NCBI GenBank assembly: GCA_000711775.1
Contig: ARYC01001318.1
Span: 1-64,000 of the forward strand
Source: Oxytricha trifallax
Taxonomy: Eukaryota; Ciliophora; Spirotrichea; Sporadotrichida; Oxytrichidae
DNA: 64,000 bases
Reading direction: 5' to 3'
Positions 46,560 through 57,855 of the stretch are shown here, one piece after another. The notes below the pieces were generated by a model. That model had not been told where the DNA came from. It worked only from the letters and a program-made list of their open reading frames with translations, and did not search any database. Each line of letters begins with the position of its first letter. Position 1 is the first letter of the stretch. Both the position numbers and the translations under genes were made by a program.

Positions 46560-48434
46560 TCCAAACTCCTCTTACTTCGTAGTGTCAAATAGTTGATTAT
46601 TTTTTTTTGTGAGTTTTATCATAATCCCTATTGAATTAATGTTTGTCCATTTTATTTGTGGTTTTCTCGTTATCACTCTAGTAATTGCTGCTGCCATTAT
46701 TGGCACCTTTCGTTTCTGTTTCATCTTTTGAAGAATCTAATCACAAGAAATAGGCTTCTTCCTGAATTATCTCATCTAGATATGTGAAAATGTAGCTATA
46801 AAGTGTAGAAACAACATTTTGAACAAGGAGTAAAGTGATTCCTAGTAAATATTGGTGAGTAATTTGTGTCTTAAACTAGAAACTATCCCAAATGCATACT
46901 ATTACTCATATAAAATTAATAAGGGTATTTTTTTATTAAATTTATAATATAAATTAGGCAAGATTCTCTATAAGATTCAAAATATATAACTGAACTTAAA
47001 AAATGAAAAGAAATAAATTTGAAACTTAAACCCTTACTTAACCACTAAAAAAAGATATATATTTATTTACAAAAGGTTATATATTATAATATACAACTTT
47101 TATTGAATATTTTGATGTTACTAACATACTAGCAATAAAATTACTGAAGTCAAGGTCGCATAGGATGTAGTTTTTCTATCTAAACTCAAATGCCCTGTCG
47201 ATTATTAATCAAAACATGAAGCTTTGGGAATAAATATAGTTAAAAGCACCATTAAAATTGCATCTTTTTCAGGGTTAACGGGCTACAAACCAAGTTAAAA
47301 GAGTGGAAACATAAGCAAGCTGAAAGTTATCAGAATTGCACCAGAAATTAAAGATTTTTACTCATAGTATTGATTACTGGAATGAACTGGGGTAAGTGTT
47401 CTATAGGCTCCATATAATATAGCAGATATCAAAGCCACAAACTTTCCAAAAAATTATAACCAATTCTTTTCTAGTTGCTATTCAGTATAATTTTTCTCTT
47501 CGTCTAATTAAGATGAAGGAATTAATCTTTAATTCAATTATAAATATCTCTCACCTAAACTTTATAGTTTTTGTGGCATAATCACATCCAGTGTTATGAT
47601 TAATATTTTATTATAAAACTTTACTGCTTATAATTATAAGAGGAAGACAAGTCCAACTAAAGATATCAGAATGAAAGCGTATTCAGCTAAGAAGATAGCT
47701 CCTTTTTTTTCTATACGGCTTATGATTGTTTGAAATAGATAAAAACTAAAAAACAGGCTAATTGTATAAGAAAGCGGAATAATAAAAATGCTCATCACAG
47801 GTTGCAAATAACTCATTGCTAAAAATGTTGAAGTCAGAAAATGCTTGCTAAAATCATCATCCAAAAATATGTTTTCATAGTTTTTGTCTTCAAATTTGTT
47901 GGAGAGTATCACTAGATTCATTAGAGAGATTACTATTCCAATAAAAAGAGCAACTTATGCAAAATTTAAATTGGTTTTATACTTTATCTCCCTTATGAGG
48001 CAATGAGTTGCTGCCAAAGTAACAGAACCAATAATAACTTAGATTATATCATGGAGTGTTACTTATCTGCGATTTTGCATTACAAAAGTTTAAGTGAATT
48101 TTTAGATGCCTTTTTTAAATGAGCCAGACTAGTCTTCTTCACTCTCTCGATCCTTTTCGGATATTAAATTCAATAACTCATCATTATTTGAAGTGGATAA
48201 GTCAAATTCTTTATATACAGATTAGTATACATTCATATAATCCTCATACTTTTGTTTTTTCTTCCTTAATTATTGGATGGTATCTCCAATCATAGAGAAA
48301 TGTAAGCTTAGAGATCATGTGCAATCTTCATCATCAGTGTCAACATCTATTTATAAGTCTGTTATGATTGATGATGTCTCCGAATTTCTGGTTTAATTGT
48401 TCTCTTTATTTCTAGAAAATTGATTCTTCCTCAT
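46560..48434 (-). pseudogene. Multi-pass membrane protein of unknown family
   Basis: Start MRKNQFSRNKENN (ATG 48432-48434). A long hydrophilic acidic N-terminus (STSNNDELLNLISEKDRESE) is followed by hydrophobic segments: VTLAATHCLI, FIGIVISLMNLVILSNKF, MSIFIIPLSYTISLFFSFYL, IFLAEYAFILISLVGLVFLL, FFGKFVALISAILYGAYRTL, AILITFSLLMFPLFQLGL and LGITLLLVQNVVSTLYSYIF, then a charged tail. This pattern (soluble N-terminus, about 8-9 membrane spans) suggests a transporter or lipid-handling protein; I do not recognise the family. In-frame TGAs follow EDCT (near 48320) and EEAYFL (near 46735). AT-rich gaps near 46900-47150 and 47540-47630. Confidence 0.5.
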
Positions 48435-48563
48435 AAATAATTTACTTTTTAAATGGTAGAATTTAACGGGAATAAAATTGAAATCATTTAAATATTATAT
48501 TGAAAATTTTTAGATAACATTCTCTCAGTTTAAAATAAAACTACATTAATAAGGAAAATTAAA

Positions 48564-49640
48564 TCATAAACATTTGATGATGCTATTTAGCAAAGTGAAT
48601 GATACATTTACTGCAAACCTTAGAAAATTAGTCCAGTAAATTCTAACATTAAACATATAAAAATCAACAACAAAGCAATTACTAACTACAAGTAGTTCAT
48701 TACAGCTACTCTTCCAACAGGTTTATTAAAATTATAACTGAACTAAAAGTGAGAGAATAAAAATAGGTTATGTTCTAAAAGCAAGGCTAAGAAATTCTTG
48801 AGCCATCCACCCAGCTATTCCATGACCCAAAAGCCACGCTCCTCCATTCCAAGTCATGCTTGTTAACTAAGATTCATTCATAATAGCCATTGAGATAAAA
48901 GCTAGAGGACATTATACCAATCCGAAGTATAGAGCATTAAAACTCATGTGTAATTTAAATGGACCAAACTTCATCATTGTCACATAAGCTATACCAGATG
49001 CTACTCCAGCTATAATTTCACGCTGCTCTCAACATGAAGAAAGGGTATTCTTTGTCTTTTTATTCTGATTGATGTTTTGAAAATCTACTTCCCATTATTA
49101 AATCTGGCTAAATTAATATGATTATTCTAAAATTAGAAGAAAACAAGCTTACAGTATCAAGAGTGCCAAGTCTCTCTTATAATATAATAAAGCTTATCCA
49201 AAGGCTATAATTGGCTGAATAAAGAATATGACTGATGATATTGCTAGAGGCATAAGAAAAACAGAAGCCATTTGAAACAAAACTGATACATATCCACTTA
49301 ATCCTCTTATTAAGAGTAACCCAGCACACCCTCTAGTTAATTCAACCGCGTTTTATTTAGATACTTTAAGATGAAGTTAACTCATTAAGGTTTAAATGAG
49401 AAATCTGAAGTACACTAATTAGAGTGATATATTAGTGTGTATTTTTATCAATTTTTTTAATTATTTCCAATGAAGAGAGTAGGCATACTGATCGAAGCAA
49501 ATAGAGTACTCCAACATTCTTACCACATCAACTTTTGTAATTTCTTTATTCAATTTAACATTTTATTCTAATTAAAAGGTTTCTAGTTTGATTTCAGTAT
49601 CAATTATGTCCGATTGGTCATGAAGTTTTAATAGTTTCAT
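48564..49640 (-). CDS. EamA/drug-metabolite transporter (DMT) superfamily protein
   Basis: Start MKLLKLHDQSDIIDTEIKLE (ATG 49638-49640). After a short cytosolic N-terminus the hydrophobic part shows the EamA pattern: RGCAGLLLIRGLSGYVSVLF, ASVFLMPLAISSVIFFIQPI, then IAFGQALLYYKRDLALLILQ. The second half reads ASGIAYVTMMKFGPFKLHMS, NALYFGLVQCPLAFISMAIM, GGAWLLGHGIAGWMAQEFLS and NYLQLVIALLLIFICLMLEF. The R-G-L..Y..VLF...A..F..LA..S.I.F..P.I run is characteristic of the first EamA repeat. Probable small-solute transporter; substrate unknown. Interruptions near 49100 and 49430 may be introns; a frameshift lies near 48720. Confidence 0.6.
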
Positions 49641-49753
49641 TAAAGTTTATTTTTTATATTTTAAATAAATACCTATAATTTTACTCTATTTAGGTTAGTG
49701 AATTAAATATATACATTTAAAAGGATTAAGAGAGTTAATATAATTCTATAAAA

Positions 49754-50157
49754 ATGAAACAAAATAAATAAGCATTTTTAGCTCTGGCTCTAGTTAGCAT
49801 ATTATTGGCATCAATTGCCTCTGCTCATGAGATTATACCTTTTGAATTGCTTCAATAAGTAGAGCAAACTAATTAGCAAGGGAAAGTGGGAGGATTCTGC
49901 CATAACTTGGCCACGGATGGCACTCTTGGTTTTTTTATCAAATATCGTTGAATGTTTGGCTATTAACTTCTTTCTTTATTTGGCCAGTTGGATTTGTTTG
50001 CAATTTGATTGGAAAATTACAAATATACTAATGCATCTACACAGTATTGTTTCTCGAGCATTCACCCTTTCTTTATACTATGCTCCACCTTAATGAAATG
50101 AAGTCAGAGAAAATTGACCATTAATATTTAAGGGTTTAACTTTAATAACAATTATGA
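49754..50157 (+). CDS. Small secreted/membrane protein with signal peptide
   Basis: Start MKQNKQAFLALALVSILLAS at 49754, a clear signal peptide with a likely cleavage after ASA. The mature start HEIIPFELLQQVEQTNQQGK is followed by GGFCHNLATDGTLGF. After a one-base frameshift in the T run near 49933, two hydrophobic segments appear: NVWLLTSFFIWPVGFVCNLI and YTVLFLEHSPFLYTM. A Glu/Lys segment then runs to TGA 50155-50157. Family unknown. Two similar-sized proteins with hydrophobic N-termini follow on minus (50240-50551 and 50887-51137). Confidence 0.5.
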
Positions 50158-50239
50158 ATAGGATAATGTTAATTTTAATGAATATGCAAACATATTTGAT
50201 CTATTTTTAAGTAATTAAAATGTATATAAGTCCTTATCA

Positions 50240-50551
50240 TCACTTGTCAAAGCCTGAAAGTCTCATGTATGGTGCATAAACAAACTTGTAAACAACAACT
50301 GTGAATAATTCCTGGTTGTAAAGGAAAATAGAAGGAAGAATGAAAAGTTGGCAGAATACACCTGTGATAATATACTGGAACAGTATTCTTGGGATATCTA
50401 GACTCCATGTGAATTCATCATTACTGTAGGCTTTGACTTAGTGGGGAAGAGACTTCACTTCACCTACTCTGTCCTTTATTTATTGGCGCATTGAGTTTAC
50501 ATCAAATTCAAAGGCTATAGACTGGTAAACTAAGAGTGCGAATGCAAGCAT
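50240..50551 (-). CDS. Small membrane protein, 103 residues
   Basis: An intact minus-strand ORF from ATG 50549-50551 to TGA 50240-50242. The N-terminus MLAFALLVYQSIAFEF is a probable signal peptide. Polar DVNSMRQQIKDRVGEVKSLP follows. One long hydrophobic region (ILFQYIITGVFCQLFILPSI) is followed by TVVVYKFVYAPYMRLSG. Not recognised. Being free of TGA and frameshift it is among the few undamaged reading frames here. Confidence 0.5.
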
Positions 50552-50886
50552 TAGCATGCATTATTTCATTTATGATTGTTTTATTTTTTAATAATTATTC
50601 TAATTTATATTAAGGGACAAGATTACATATTTTATTTTAGATTAAAAAAGAATCATAAAAGTTTTTATCCACATTTTAATTCTATATTTTAATAATTTAT
50701 TGAATCACATTAACAGGCAGCAGCCTGTTTTGCTAATCTAATACTATTCAAGACAATTTCTATTTTAACTCGTTCATATATTATTGGGTAATTTAATTGT
50801 GATTATATGACTAGTGTAGATACATAGAGAGTGAGAGTAATTTTTAGTTAATTTTTAAATAGTTTTAATGATAAGTTTAGTGTACT

Positions 50887-51137
50887 TCAAGTAAAGAAAA
50901 TAACTTGCTTTGGGAAACTGTTATGGCATTGATAAAAGCCAACCCCACTGTCATTAAAAAAAAGATTGTGAAAAGCTGAGTTTAGAGTAAGCATATGTAA
51001 AACATTCCCTAGAACAGAATCAATCTAAATTGATTGATGTTCTAGTCAGTGCCACCATGAAACTTACCAGTAACTGGAGAGGTTATATCACTCATTGAAA
51101 GTGCTTAAACTGAGGTCATAGTCAAGGCAAAAGCCAT
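50887..51137 (-). CDS. Small membrane protein, related layout to 50240-50551
   Basis: Minus-strand frame from ATG 51135-51137: MAFALTMTSVQALSMSDITS, likely signal peptide, then a polar part (GKFHGGTDQNINQF) and a hydrophobic stretch RLILFQGMFYICLL with more hydrophobic sequence to about 50890. The length to the nearest TGA is not a multiple of three, so a single-base indel is present (T run near 50960). The shared RxILFQ motif and layout suggest it may be a diverged tandem relative of the 103-residue protein. Confidence 0.4.
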
Positions 51138-51524
51138 CCCGCAAATTATTGCTAGATGTTATTGTTACCTTTGTCTCATATTTCTATAATATTTTAACTT
51201 TAAATTTTAAAGTTCTTTTTTATATTTAGATAATGAGAATTGAATTCGATAAATTGCTTCAGAAAATTATTCATTAATTTATTTATGAGAAATTCATGTG
51301 ACCTGTTTTCATTGCATGTTCTTGTGTTTCCTATTCTCCTTAAATGCCTTCGAAGCAAACGCCGCATTAAAGTTAGAATTTTGTAGTATCTGTGTATTAT
51401 TTCTTTGATTTCCAAAGATTCGCAAGATCCATAGCATCTTATAGGGTTTACTTATCTCATGGAGAAAATACTCTTATCAAAGTGTCAAATCTATATTGAA
51501 TTTAAGTTTATTAAAATGCTACAT

Positions 51525-52323
51525 ACGATTTGTTATTTTGAAAATTTTTAGCAGCTAAATCATAGAGTGTATCTTTGTATAAATAAGATAAATTTTCGAT
51601 TAATAATTGTGTCCTTCCCCAATTATGTTAAATCTTGAGTTTACTATATCTATGGCTGCATTCTCACATTTAAATTTCTCTGAAAAAATTAGCATCTCGA
51701 CAGATCCACCCCAACTATCTCCCCTCAAAATCCATTATGAATAATCTTCAGGAGATTTACTTAATATACCCTCATTATAAATTATTGGATTTTCTTGCAC
51801 AGCCTAAGATATTAATTATTTCATTTATAATGCATTTACTTTTTAATCATCTTGATAAATAAAATGAGTAAAAAAGACAAAAACCATCTGCTTTAATAAT
51901 TCTCCTATACATAAACATTTTATCCTTAGTTTCAATTATATTATCGTCCTTAAGTTCTTGCTCTTCATTTTACATTGAACTGCTAGTAGATTAAGAAGAT
52001 GTAGGTTTTTGTTGATCAAGTTAAATTGATTATACTTTTGAATCATCCACTTCAACTATTAACGATTCCTTATTCTTAATCTCTACTTCTGCCAAAGAAA
52101 TATTTAGGTTTGATAAGTCTATTGATTTTGGAGAAAATCCTTTCTTAATAACTATTGCTTGCTTTATATTCCTAAATATTAATTCATGAGTTTCATAAAA
52201 AATACATAATTCTTAGGACAATAACTCTATAAAATCAATAATACTGTTCTACAAGTTTTTATTTGAGAGTACTTTATTCCCATTTGCTGAACATTTTATG
52301 TTAAGTGAAGATTGTGATTCCAT
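51525..52323 (-). pseudogene. OTU-family cysteine protease (deubiquitinase-like)
   Basis: Start MESQSSLNIKCSANGNKVLS (ATG 52321-52323). An N-terminal region with a Ser/Gln-rich linker (QQKPTSSQSTSSSMQNEEQE) leads to the OTU domain: RRIIKADGFCLFYSF (catalytic D..C motif), YNEGILSKSPEDYSQWIL, DSWGGSVEMLIFSEKFKC, AAIDIVNSRFNIIGEGHN and IYLIYTKIHYDLAAKN containing the catalytic His. The order and spacing match the OTU1/YOD1-type fold. The His-Tyr-Asp triplet is disrupted by an apparent 2-base insertion, and another frameshift follows the Cys region. Such enzymes remove ubiquitin, often with Cdc48. It shares a short divergent promoter region with the S49 gene. Confidence 0.65.
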
Positions 52324-52346
52324 TATTTTAAATCAATTATTGTAAA

Positions 52347-53186
52347 ATGATTATAGTCATAATTATATTAACAATATCCAGGATATTTAATCCTAAAATG
52401 AGAGTGATATCATATTTGCTTGGAAGGAACAAAAATGCCAACAAAAGAGTTTTTTACTTATCAATAAATAAAATTGACATTAAGCAGAAAGAAAAGTTAG
52501 AGACGACCTTGAAAGGAATGACGATGTAAAATACTGCAGCAATTATGATTGGAATAAATACCAGACTTCCAAATGGCTCACATTCCTTAGTGTGCACTGA
52601 TCAAATTAGAGAGATGCTCAAGAAGAAAGTCAAGGATTTAGGCGATGTACCCCTTATAACATATGCTGAGGTTACATGCTTAATAGTAGGCTTTCACATG
52701 CTATCACATGGTTCTGTAGTTCTTAGTAATCCCAACTCATTCTTAGGAAATGTTGGTTTTTCTGCTGATCCATAGAATTTGAAAGAATTCGCTGAACATT
52801 GGAGAATTAAGATGCAATCTATTCACAAAGGAAAGAACAAAGTGAGACTTAATAGATTTTAGGAGTTCAAATAAGAAGACATGGATTGGCTTCTTTAAAT
52901 TATGAATAAACGAGTAGATTCTATAGTTAAACATATCGTAACAAAGAGATCTAATAAGATTGGTGTGAAATAATAAGATGTTGATTAGATACTGAGAGAC
53001 GGTGATCTAATAAAACCAAAACAAGCAGTTGAACTTGGATTAGTTGATGAATTGATAACTTCTGACGAATATATCCTCATAGAATTTGGAAAAGATATCT
53101 ACATCGATGCTGTCTAGCTTAATTGGAAACAAAAACTAGGGCTTCAGACCCTAGTAGACTTGGCTGCAGAAGCAGATATAATCTGA
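52347..53186 (+). CDS. S49 (SppA-type) peptidase family protein, likely inactive
   Basis: Intact 279-codon frame from 52347 to TGA 53184-53186 with internal TAA/TAG as Gln. N-terminal hydrophobic MIIVIIILTISRIF is a signal or membrane anchor. S49 signature regions are clear: IREMLKKKVKDLGDVPLITY, LSHGSVVLSNPNSFLGNVGF, EFAEHWRIKMQSIHKGKNKV, EDMDWLLQIMNKRVDSIVKH and KPKQAVELGLVDELIT. In the family the catalytic Ser lies in a C/A-S-G/A-G-Y-Y motif after the first block; here it reads CLIVGFHMLSHG, so the nucleophile appears lost. It may be a non-catalytic homologue or a copy no longer under selection. The OTU gene diverges 24 bp upstream. Confidence 0.7.
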
Positions 53187-53366
53187 ACAGATAATTTGGA
53201 ATAAATGGATCAAATAATATCAAAAGCAGAAATGAATTACATATTTACCAATAGTATGAGAGCAAGTTACTTCTTCATTTTTGATTATTTGAAGAAGTGA
53301 TTTATAATTAAGATTTTTCAGTTATAAATTATAAATAATTTTATTTGATAATATAAGCATTATATT

Positions 53367-53907
53367 ATGAAGAAGCCAGGCTAGACACAGGAGTTATCAA
53401 CAACTTTTGAAATTGAATCTTGGAGATAACGTCTATACGTAATTTTTGATAGTGTAATATATTTTGTATAGGTTGCAAACAGAATATAAAAGACCAAGGA
53501 TTATTAATACTTAGAGTAATTAAAAGAATAGCTTGCGGAGAAGAATACGTATATGCATTATTTCAAGAATGAAGATGTTAAAATGTAAGAGAGGTTCACT
53601 GAAAACACAACCACATAGGTAAAATTTTTTGTTATAGTGTACAAAGAAGAGTCTAAATAATTAAAAAAAAATTCATATGATTAAGCAAGGTAAGATGAAG
53701 ATAATGATTATTGCAAGAAATGCAAATACAAGAGCAAATGGTGCAAAGCACAGGCAAACCAGAGAAGTTGCAAAATAAAAACTTGGTGCAGCTCTTACAA
53801 CGAAAGTATTTCTAATATCAAATTCCTTTTATTAAGACATACACAAATATATAGAACTAACTCAGCAATACGGTTGGAGAGAGCCATATGATTCCCTAAC
53901 ATTTTGA
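53367..53907 (+). CDS. Unknown small protein with several short introns
   Basis: Not recognised with certainty. Start MKKPGQTQELSTTFEIESWR (ATG 53367), then LQTEYKRPRIINTQSNQ after a probable 30-nt intron (near 53438-53472). Additional blocks lie between short GT..AG gaps near 53618-53645, and a Lys/Cys-rich part follows around 53690-53780. The C-terminus IELTQQYGWREPYDSLTF ends in TGA 53905-53907. The TEYKRP and GWREPYD elements recall small ciliary microtubule-associated proteins, but this is only an impression. Confidence 0.4.
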
Positions 53908-54183
53908 TATAACAAAAGCTGAATGTGCAAGAGAACTTTCTTTCATCATGGTCATTTATAATGAGGAACTTTTCTCAGTTATTGCATTGTATACTCTTAG
54001 AAAAATGTTTAAATATTAAAATTTAAGTAGAAAACTAGATTAAATTACACTTACTATATTGTCAAATTAATTAATCGATACTCACCCACCTCATATAATT
54101 ATTGCTAAAGTCATTTTTCTAATTAAGAAGCAGTAAATTTAAGTTTGGTTATGATTTGTAATATCTTAAGCTGATCATATTTC

Positions 54184-54605
54184 TCAGTGCTGTCTGGTTG
54201 GGTTGGGATGTGATCTCTTTGGTTTGCTATTTAATGCTCCTCCTCTAACACCTCCTGCTCCTCCTTTGCCTTTTTTTTTGCTGCTTGTCCAATAATTTTA
54301 GCTCTCAGCTTTGGTGCATCAACAACCAATAAAGTTTCTAGTTAAAAACTTTCTGGCAACAAGAAGTATCTGATGTTATTTCCTATGATTGTTAAGTGAT
54401 CGAGAGAAATTGTTTCTCTGCCTTTCACTGTAAATTTCACTGCCTTCAAATGGGTATTCATTGAAACATCAACAACTATAAAACATAATATATCATGAAT
54501 TTATGTAAAAATTACCAGTTACTGTTCACCCACGATGGTTCTGTTTTTTAACTCAATAGTGACTGTCTCGTTTTTGAGTTTCATTAGGAAGCAGACTAAC
54601 TTCAT
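54184..54605 (-). pseudogene. Spliceosomal Sm protein D1 (SmD1)
   Basis: Core snRNP protein forming the Sm ring on U snRNAs. Start MKLVCFLMKLKNETVTIELK (ATG 54603-54605), where the family has MKLVRFLMKL. A 40-nt intron (54476-54515) follows; the second exon reads [40 protein letters not shown] and ETLLVVDAPKLRAKI. The basic tail, in a shifted frame after an A run, reads GGAGGVRGGALNSKPKRSHP, the GR-rich tail expected of SmD1, ending at TGA 54184-54186. Damage: Arg-to-Cys at position 5, a changed loop (NRTIVGEQ for NGTxVxGT), and the tail frameshift. So probably a decayed copy rather than the working gene. Confidence 0.8.
54476..54515 (-). other. 40-nt intron in SmD1 copy
   Basis: GTAATT to TTATAG on the minus strand, directly before [12 protein letters not shown]. 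It sits at the boundary of Sm motif 1. Confidence 0.65.
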
Positions 54606-54688
54606 TATTATTTGCTAAATTAAATATTTATATTATTCCTAAGCCTAATTTATATAATATTTTTTTAAAAAATCATTATTTAAAAAAA

Positions 54689-55800
54689 ATGAAGAAGTCT
54701 GTAAGATTCTAAGAGGACACTTAAATAGTTGAATTTTCAAAAATCTCAGAACATGCCAAGGAAATGTAAGCCATTAAAACTAACATTTCTCCAGCCTTCT
54801 GATTCTTATTATTTATAGTGAGAGTATCCAGTTCAGTCTTTTGAAAGCCTAGGATGTACAAAAGTCCTCCTAAATACCAAATTATACAAGAAATATTTAT
54901 TCTATGGAATAGATGGGAACCCCTTAAAAAGGCGGTCCATTGGATACTAGGATGGGTATCTCAGAGAGAGGAAAGTTTTGTGAAACTTGCAAGAAAGCAT
55001 TGGCTGATTGCCCAGGTCATTTTGGTTATGTAAAACTTGAACTTCCAGTGTGTTTCAGTTGGTTATTTCAAGCACAGTGTCAATATCTTGCAATGAACAT
55101 GCTAAGAGTGCAGCAATTTACTACTTGATGATTCAGAGTAAGTGAAATATTTTAGGTAAATGAGAGCTAGAAATAAAATTAATTTTATACTTTGATTTAA
55201 ATGACTCCTAAGCAAGAATTGCATTATTTAAGACGATTGCGGCTCAATGCAAGAAAGTTAAAAATTTGCCCACATTGTGGATTTTACAACGGAACTGTCA
55301 AGAAAATGCCAAACTTTCCCACTAGAATTATTCATGATAAATAAAAGAGAGGTAAAAGTGCTGATTAGGATGATCTTATCAATGAATTTTCACACGTGAT
55401 GTCTCTTAATGGAAATGTTGAAGCTAGTTTAAAGAAAAAAAAGATGTTATAAAGAACGAGATCCATAGAAGTTTTACAATATCTTCTCAAGAATCAAGGA
55501 TGAGAATGTGATATTATTCAATATGAATCACAAACTTTGCAAGCCTAAAGACATGCTGATTACTCATATCCCTGTTCCTCCAGTACCTACTAGACCTTCA
55601 GTTGCTGTCTCTGCTAATACAACAAATGAAGAAGATTTTACTGTGAAAATGGCTGAGATTATTCAACTCAATAGTTTAATTAAGATCAGTATCGATCAAG
55701 GTCTAGCTCCTAGTAAGCTTATTGAGGACTAACTTCTATTGCAATATACAATTGCCTAATACTTCAACAGTGAAACTCCAGGCTTACCTCATAACTTATA
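54689..55800 (+). pseudogene. RNA polymerase III largest subunit (RPC1), N-terminal fragment
   Basis: Start MKKSVRFQEDTQIVEFSKIS (ATG 54689). The N-terminal zinc region reads [20 protein letters not shown], then [20 protein letters not shown], with CxxC and CPGH Zn ligands. Further blocks: KICPHCGFYNGTVKKM (second Zn pair), RIIHDK, RIKDENVILFNMNHKLCKP and LITHIPVPPVPTRPSVAVSA, then NEEDFTVKMAEIIQLNSLIK. Wording and order fit Pol III better than Pol I or II. The sequence stops near 55800, about 350 residues into a protein of roughly 1400, well before the catalytic Asp triad. Frameshifts near 54930, 55100 and 55440. Either the rest lies elsewhere in the germline or this is a partial duplicate. 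Confidence 0.75.
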
Positions 55801-55879
55801 TTTAATAAATATGATTATGATACTGTAATTTAATTATTTTTTTAAGGAATCAAGGAATTGATTGTTTGATTTATCTTAA

Positions 55880-57095
55880 AAATACATGGTTTTGTTTATT
55901 TATATGAATCCCTACTTAGCTTATGCATAAGCTTCAATGACTTCCTTTGGTGCTTGAACTAATTCTAAAAGAACTCCACAAGCTGTTTTAGGGTGAACGG
56001 ATTAAAACCTAAATTTAAAAAGATTTACATAGTAGTTATTTGGATGTTGAATAATTCATATAAATCATTTAAACTTTTATCGACAAATTAATACTTGAGG
56101 AATTAAATATAGTCTTAATTTTCTTGTTTAAAATAAAAATATTTTAGCTTGTAGAATTTTTTTATATCATAAAATATAAGATCATTCAACATTAGTAATT
56201 TATTTATCACATTCATTACTTAAGTTCTGTAAAAAAAAAATATCTAATTAATTTTAAATAAATAGCTGAAAGAATAATTAAAAATTTAAGAAAATTCTTT
56301 GACTAAAAATTGATAATTTACAGCATTATAATATGATTTTTTATGATTAATGACTTAAGATTTTGTTTATATTAGAAAGAATTCTTTTAATTTCAAACTA
56401 AATTGTAATTTTAAGCATATTTGCTTTATATTTGTTAAGTTAGATTAAGGATATTTATAGTTATAAAATATTAAGATGCAAAAAATATGAGCTTAAATAA
56501 ATTTTTTATATTTAATAATTATAAAATCAAAAGAAGTAATTAAAATTTTGGCTCTAAAATAATATTATATTAGTTAATTTTAAATGCTAGCATAAAAAAC
56601 CTTTAATTTTGTCTCAACTAAATCTGTGATTTTGTTCAGGTAAAAATATGAGATTTTCTAATGTTACATCAAATCCTGATGCTCTCTTCCTGATACCACC
56701 TACTATCTTAAAAATGATAGTGATTGATTGAAATATTTTTTCTTACTTTCAAGGTATTCAACACATTAAAGAAGATCATCCACCCACAAACCAATGTGGT
56801 TAAGGGGTGGAATATGAACCTGGGGTGACTTTTCTGGGTCTATTTGAGTTATAAGATCAATTTCTACTTTACCGAAAATGCTTCTGCCGATCTCCATAAC
56901 ATCTTCATTAACATTCATCTTCTCTGACTTGAATGAATGAACTTTCTTAAGACCTAAGATATCACCCCAGAACTTGGTGAATTCTTCCTTATTTAAATTG
57001 CCTAAAGCCACTTGCTGTACTCCCAAGATGTTGAGGGGTCTCAATAAGTTGAAATAAGCAATTAATTTATTGATTATAGTTGAGAACATTCTCAT
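55880..57095 (-). pseudogene. VOC-superfamily protein, methylmalonyl-CoA epimerase-like
   Basis: Start MRMFSTIINKLIAYFNLLRP at 57095; the basic, hydrophobic leader could be a mitochondrial presequence. The first VOC module reads VQQVALGNLNKEEFTKFWGD then ILGLKKVHSFKSEKMN. The second begins LNHIGLWVDDL and VEYLESK, then after a frame change GGIRKRASGFDVTLENL. The C-terminus VHPKTACGVLLELVQAPKEV lies at about 55985-55905, separated by roughly 550 bp of AT-rich sequence (56010-56570). GVLLELVQA is characteristic of epimerase-type VOC proteins. These metal enzymes interconvert methylmalonyl-CoA epimers; the substrate here is inferred. In-frame disruption near 56765. Confidence 0.6.
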
Positions 57096-57855
57096 TGCTT
57101 GATAGTTATTAGAAAGACATTATCTTCTGTAAAGGCCAAATAAATGATTCTTTGATAACATTTTAATAAATATTAATTTAAAATGAATTTGCTCAAATTC
57201 ATTTAATTATCATTCTTCCAATCAAATTATAATTAATATTAATCACAAAATAAAAAAGAAGTCTCATTACGAGAATTAAGTAAATATATCCCTTACTCTG
57301 ACCTTCCTTTGGATTTACAAACTATAGTTAAAAAAGTTTAAGGTAAAAGTTTTACTAATAACTAGAGTTTGGAGTGAGTGATTTTAAATGATGAAATACT
57401 TATACTATCCCTATCTTAAAGCACAATGTGAATAAAATACTGCAGATAAATAAAAAAATATTATTACATACTAAGCATATATAGATTATACTTTTAAATT
57501 ATCTATAATTATATATGAGTTTTGCTATTTTTTTATAACAAAAATAAAGTTTTTATATTTTTGAATCATTTAATCTAAAACATTTAGAAACCGTTAATTA
57601 AATTCAATAATTATTTTCCAAATCTATTTATTCCAATAATATATCTCTGACAATCTGAAATTTAAAATCACACATTTCTTAACTTAAAATACAATCTTTT
57701 ATATGTGATGGCTAATTCTTTATAATAAACGATAGCAAAATCTTCATTGAAATGCTAAACTAAATAATCAGATAAAATTGATAAAAAACAGTCTATCCAA
57801 ATAAATTATATTTTATAGAAAAGTTAATTTAGTTAAATTTAATCAATCGAAATTA
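57096..57855. other. AT-rich spacer, nothing recognised
   Basis: No conserved coding sequence seen; long A and T runs. Confidence 0.5.
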
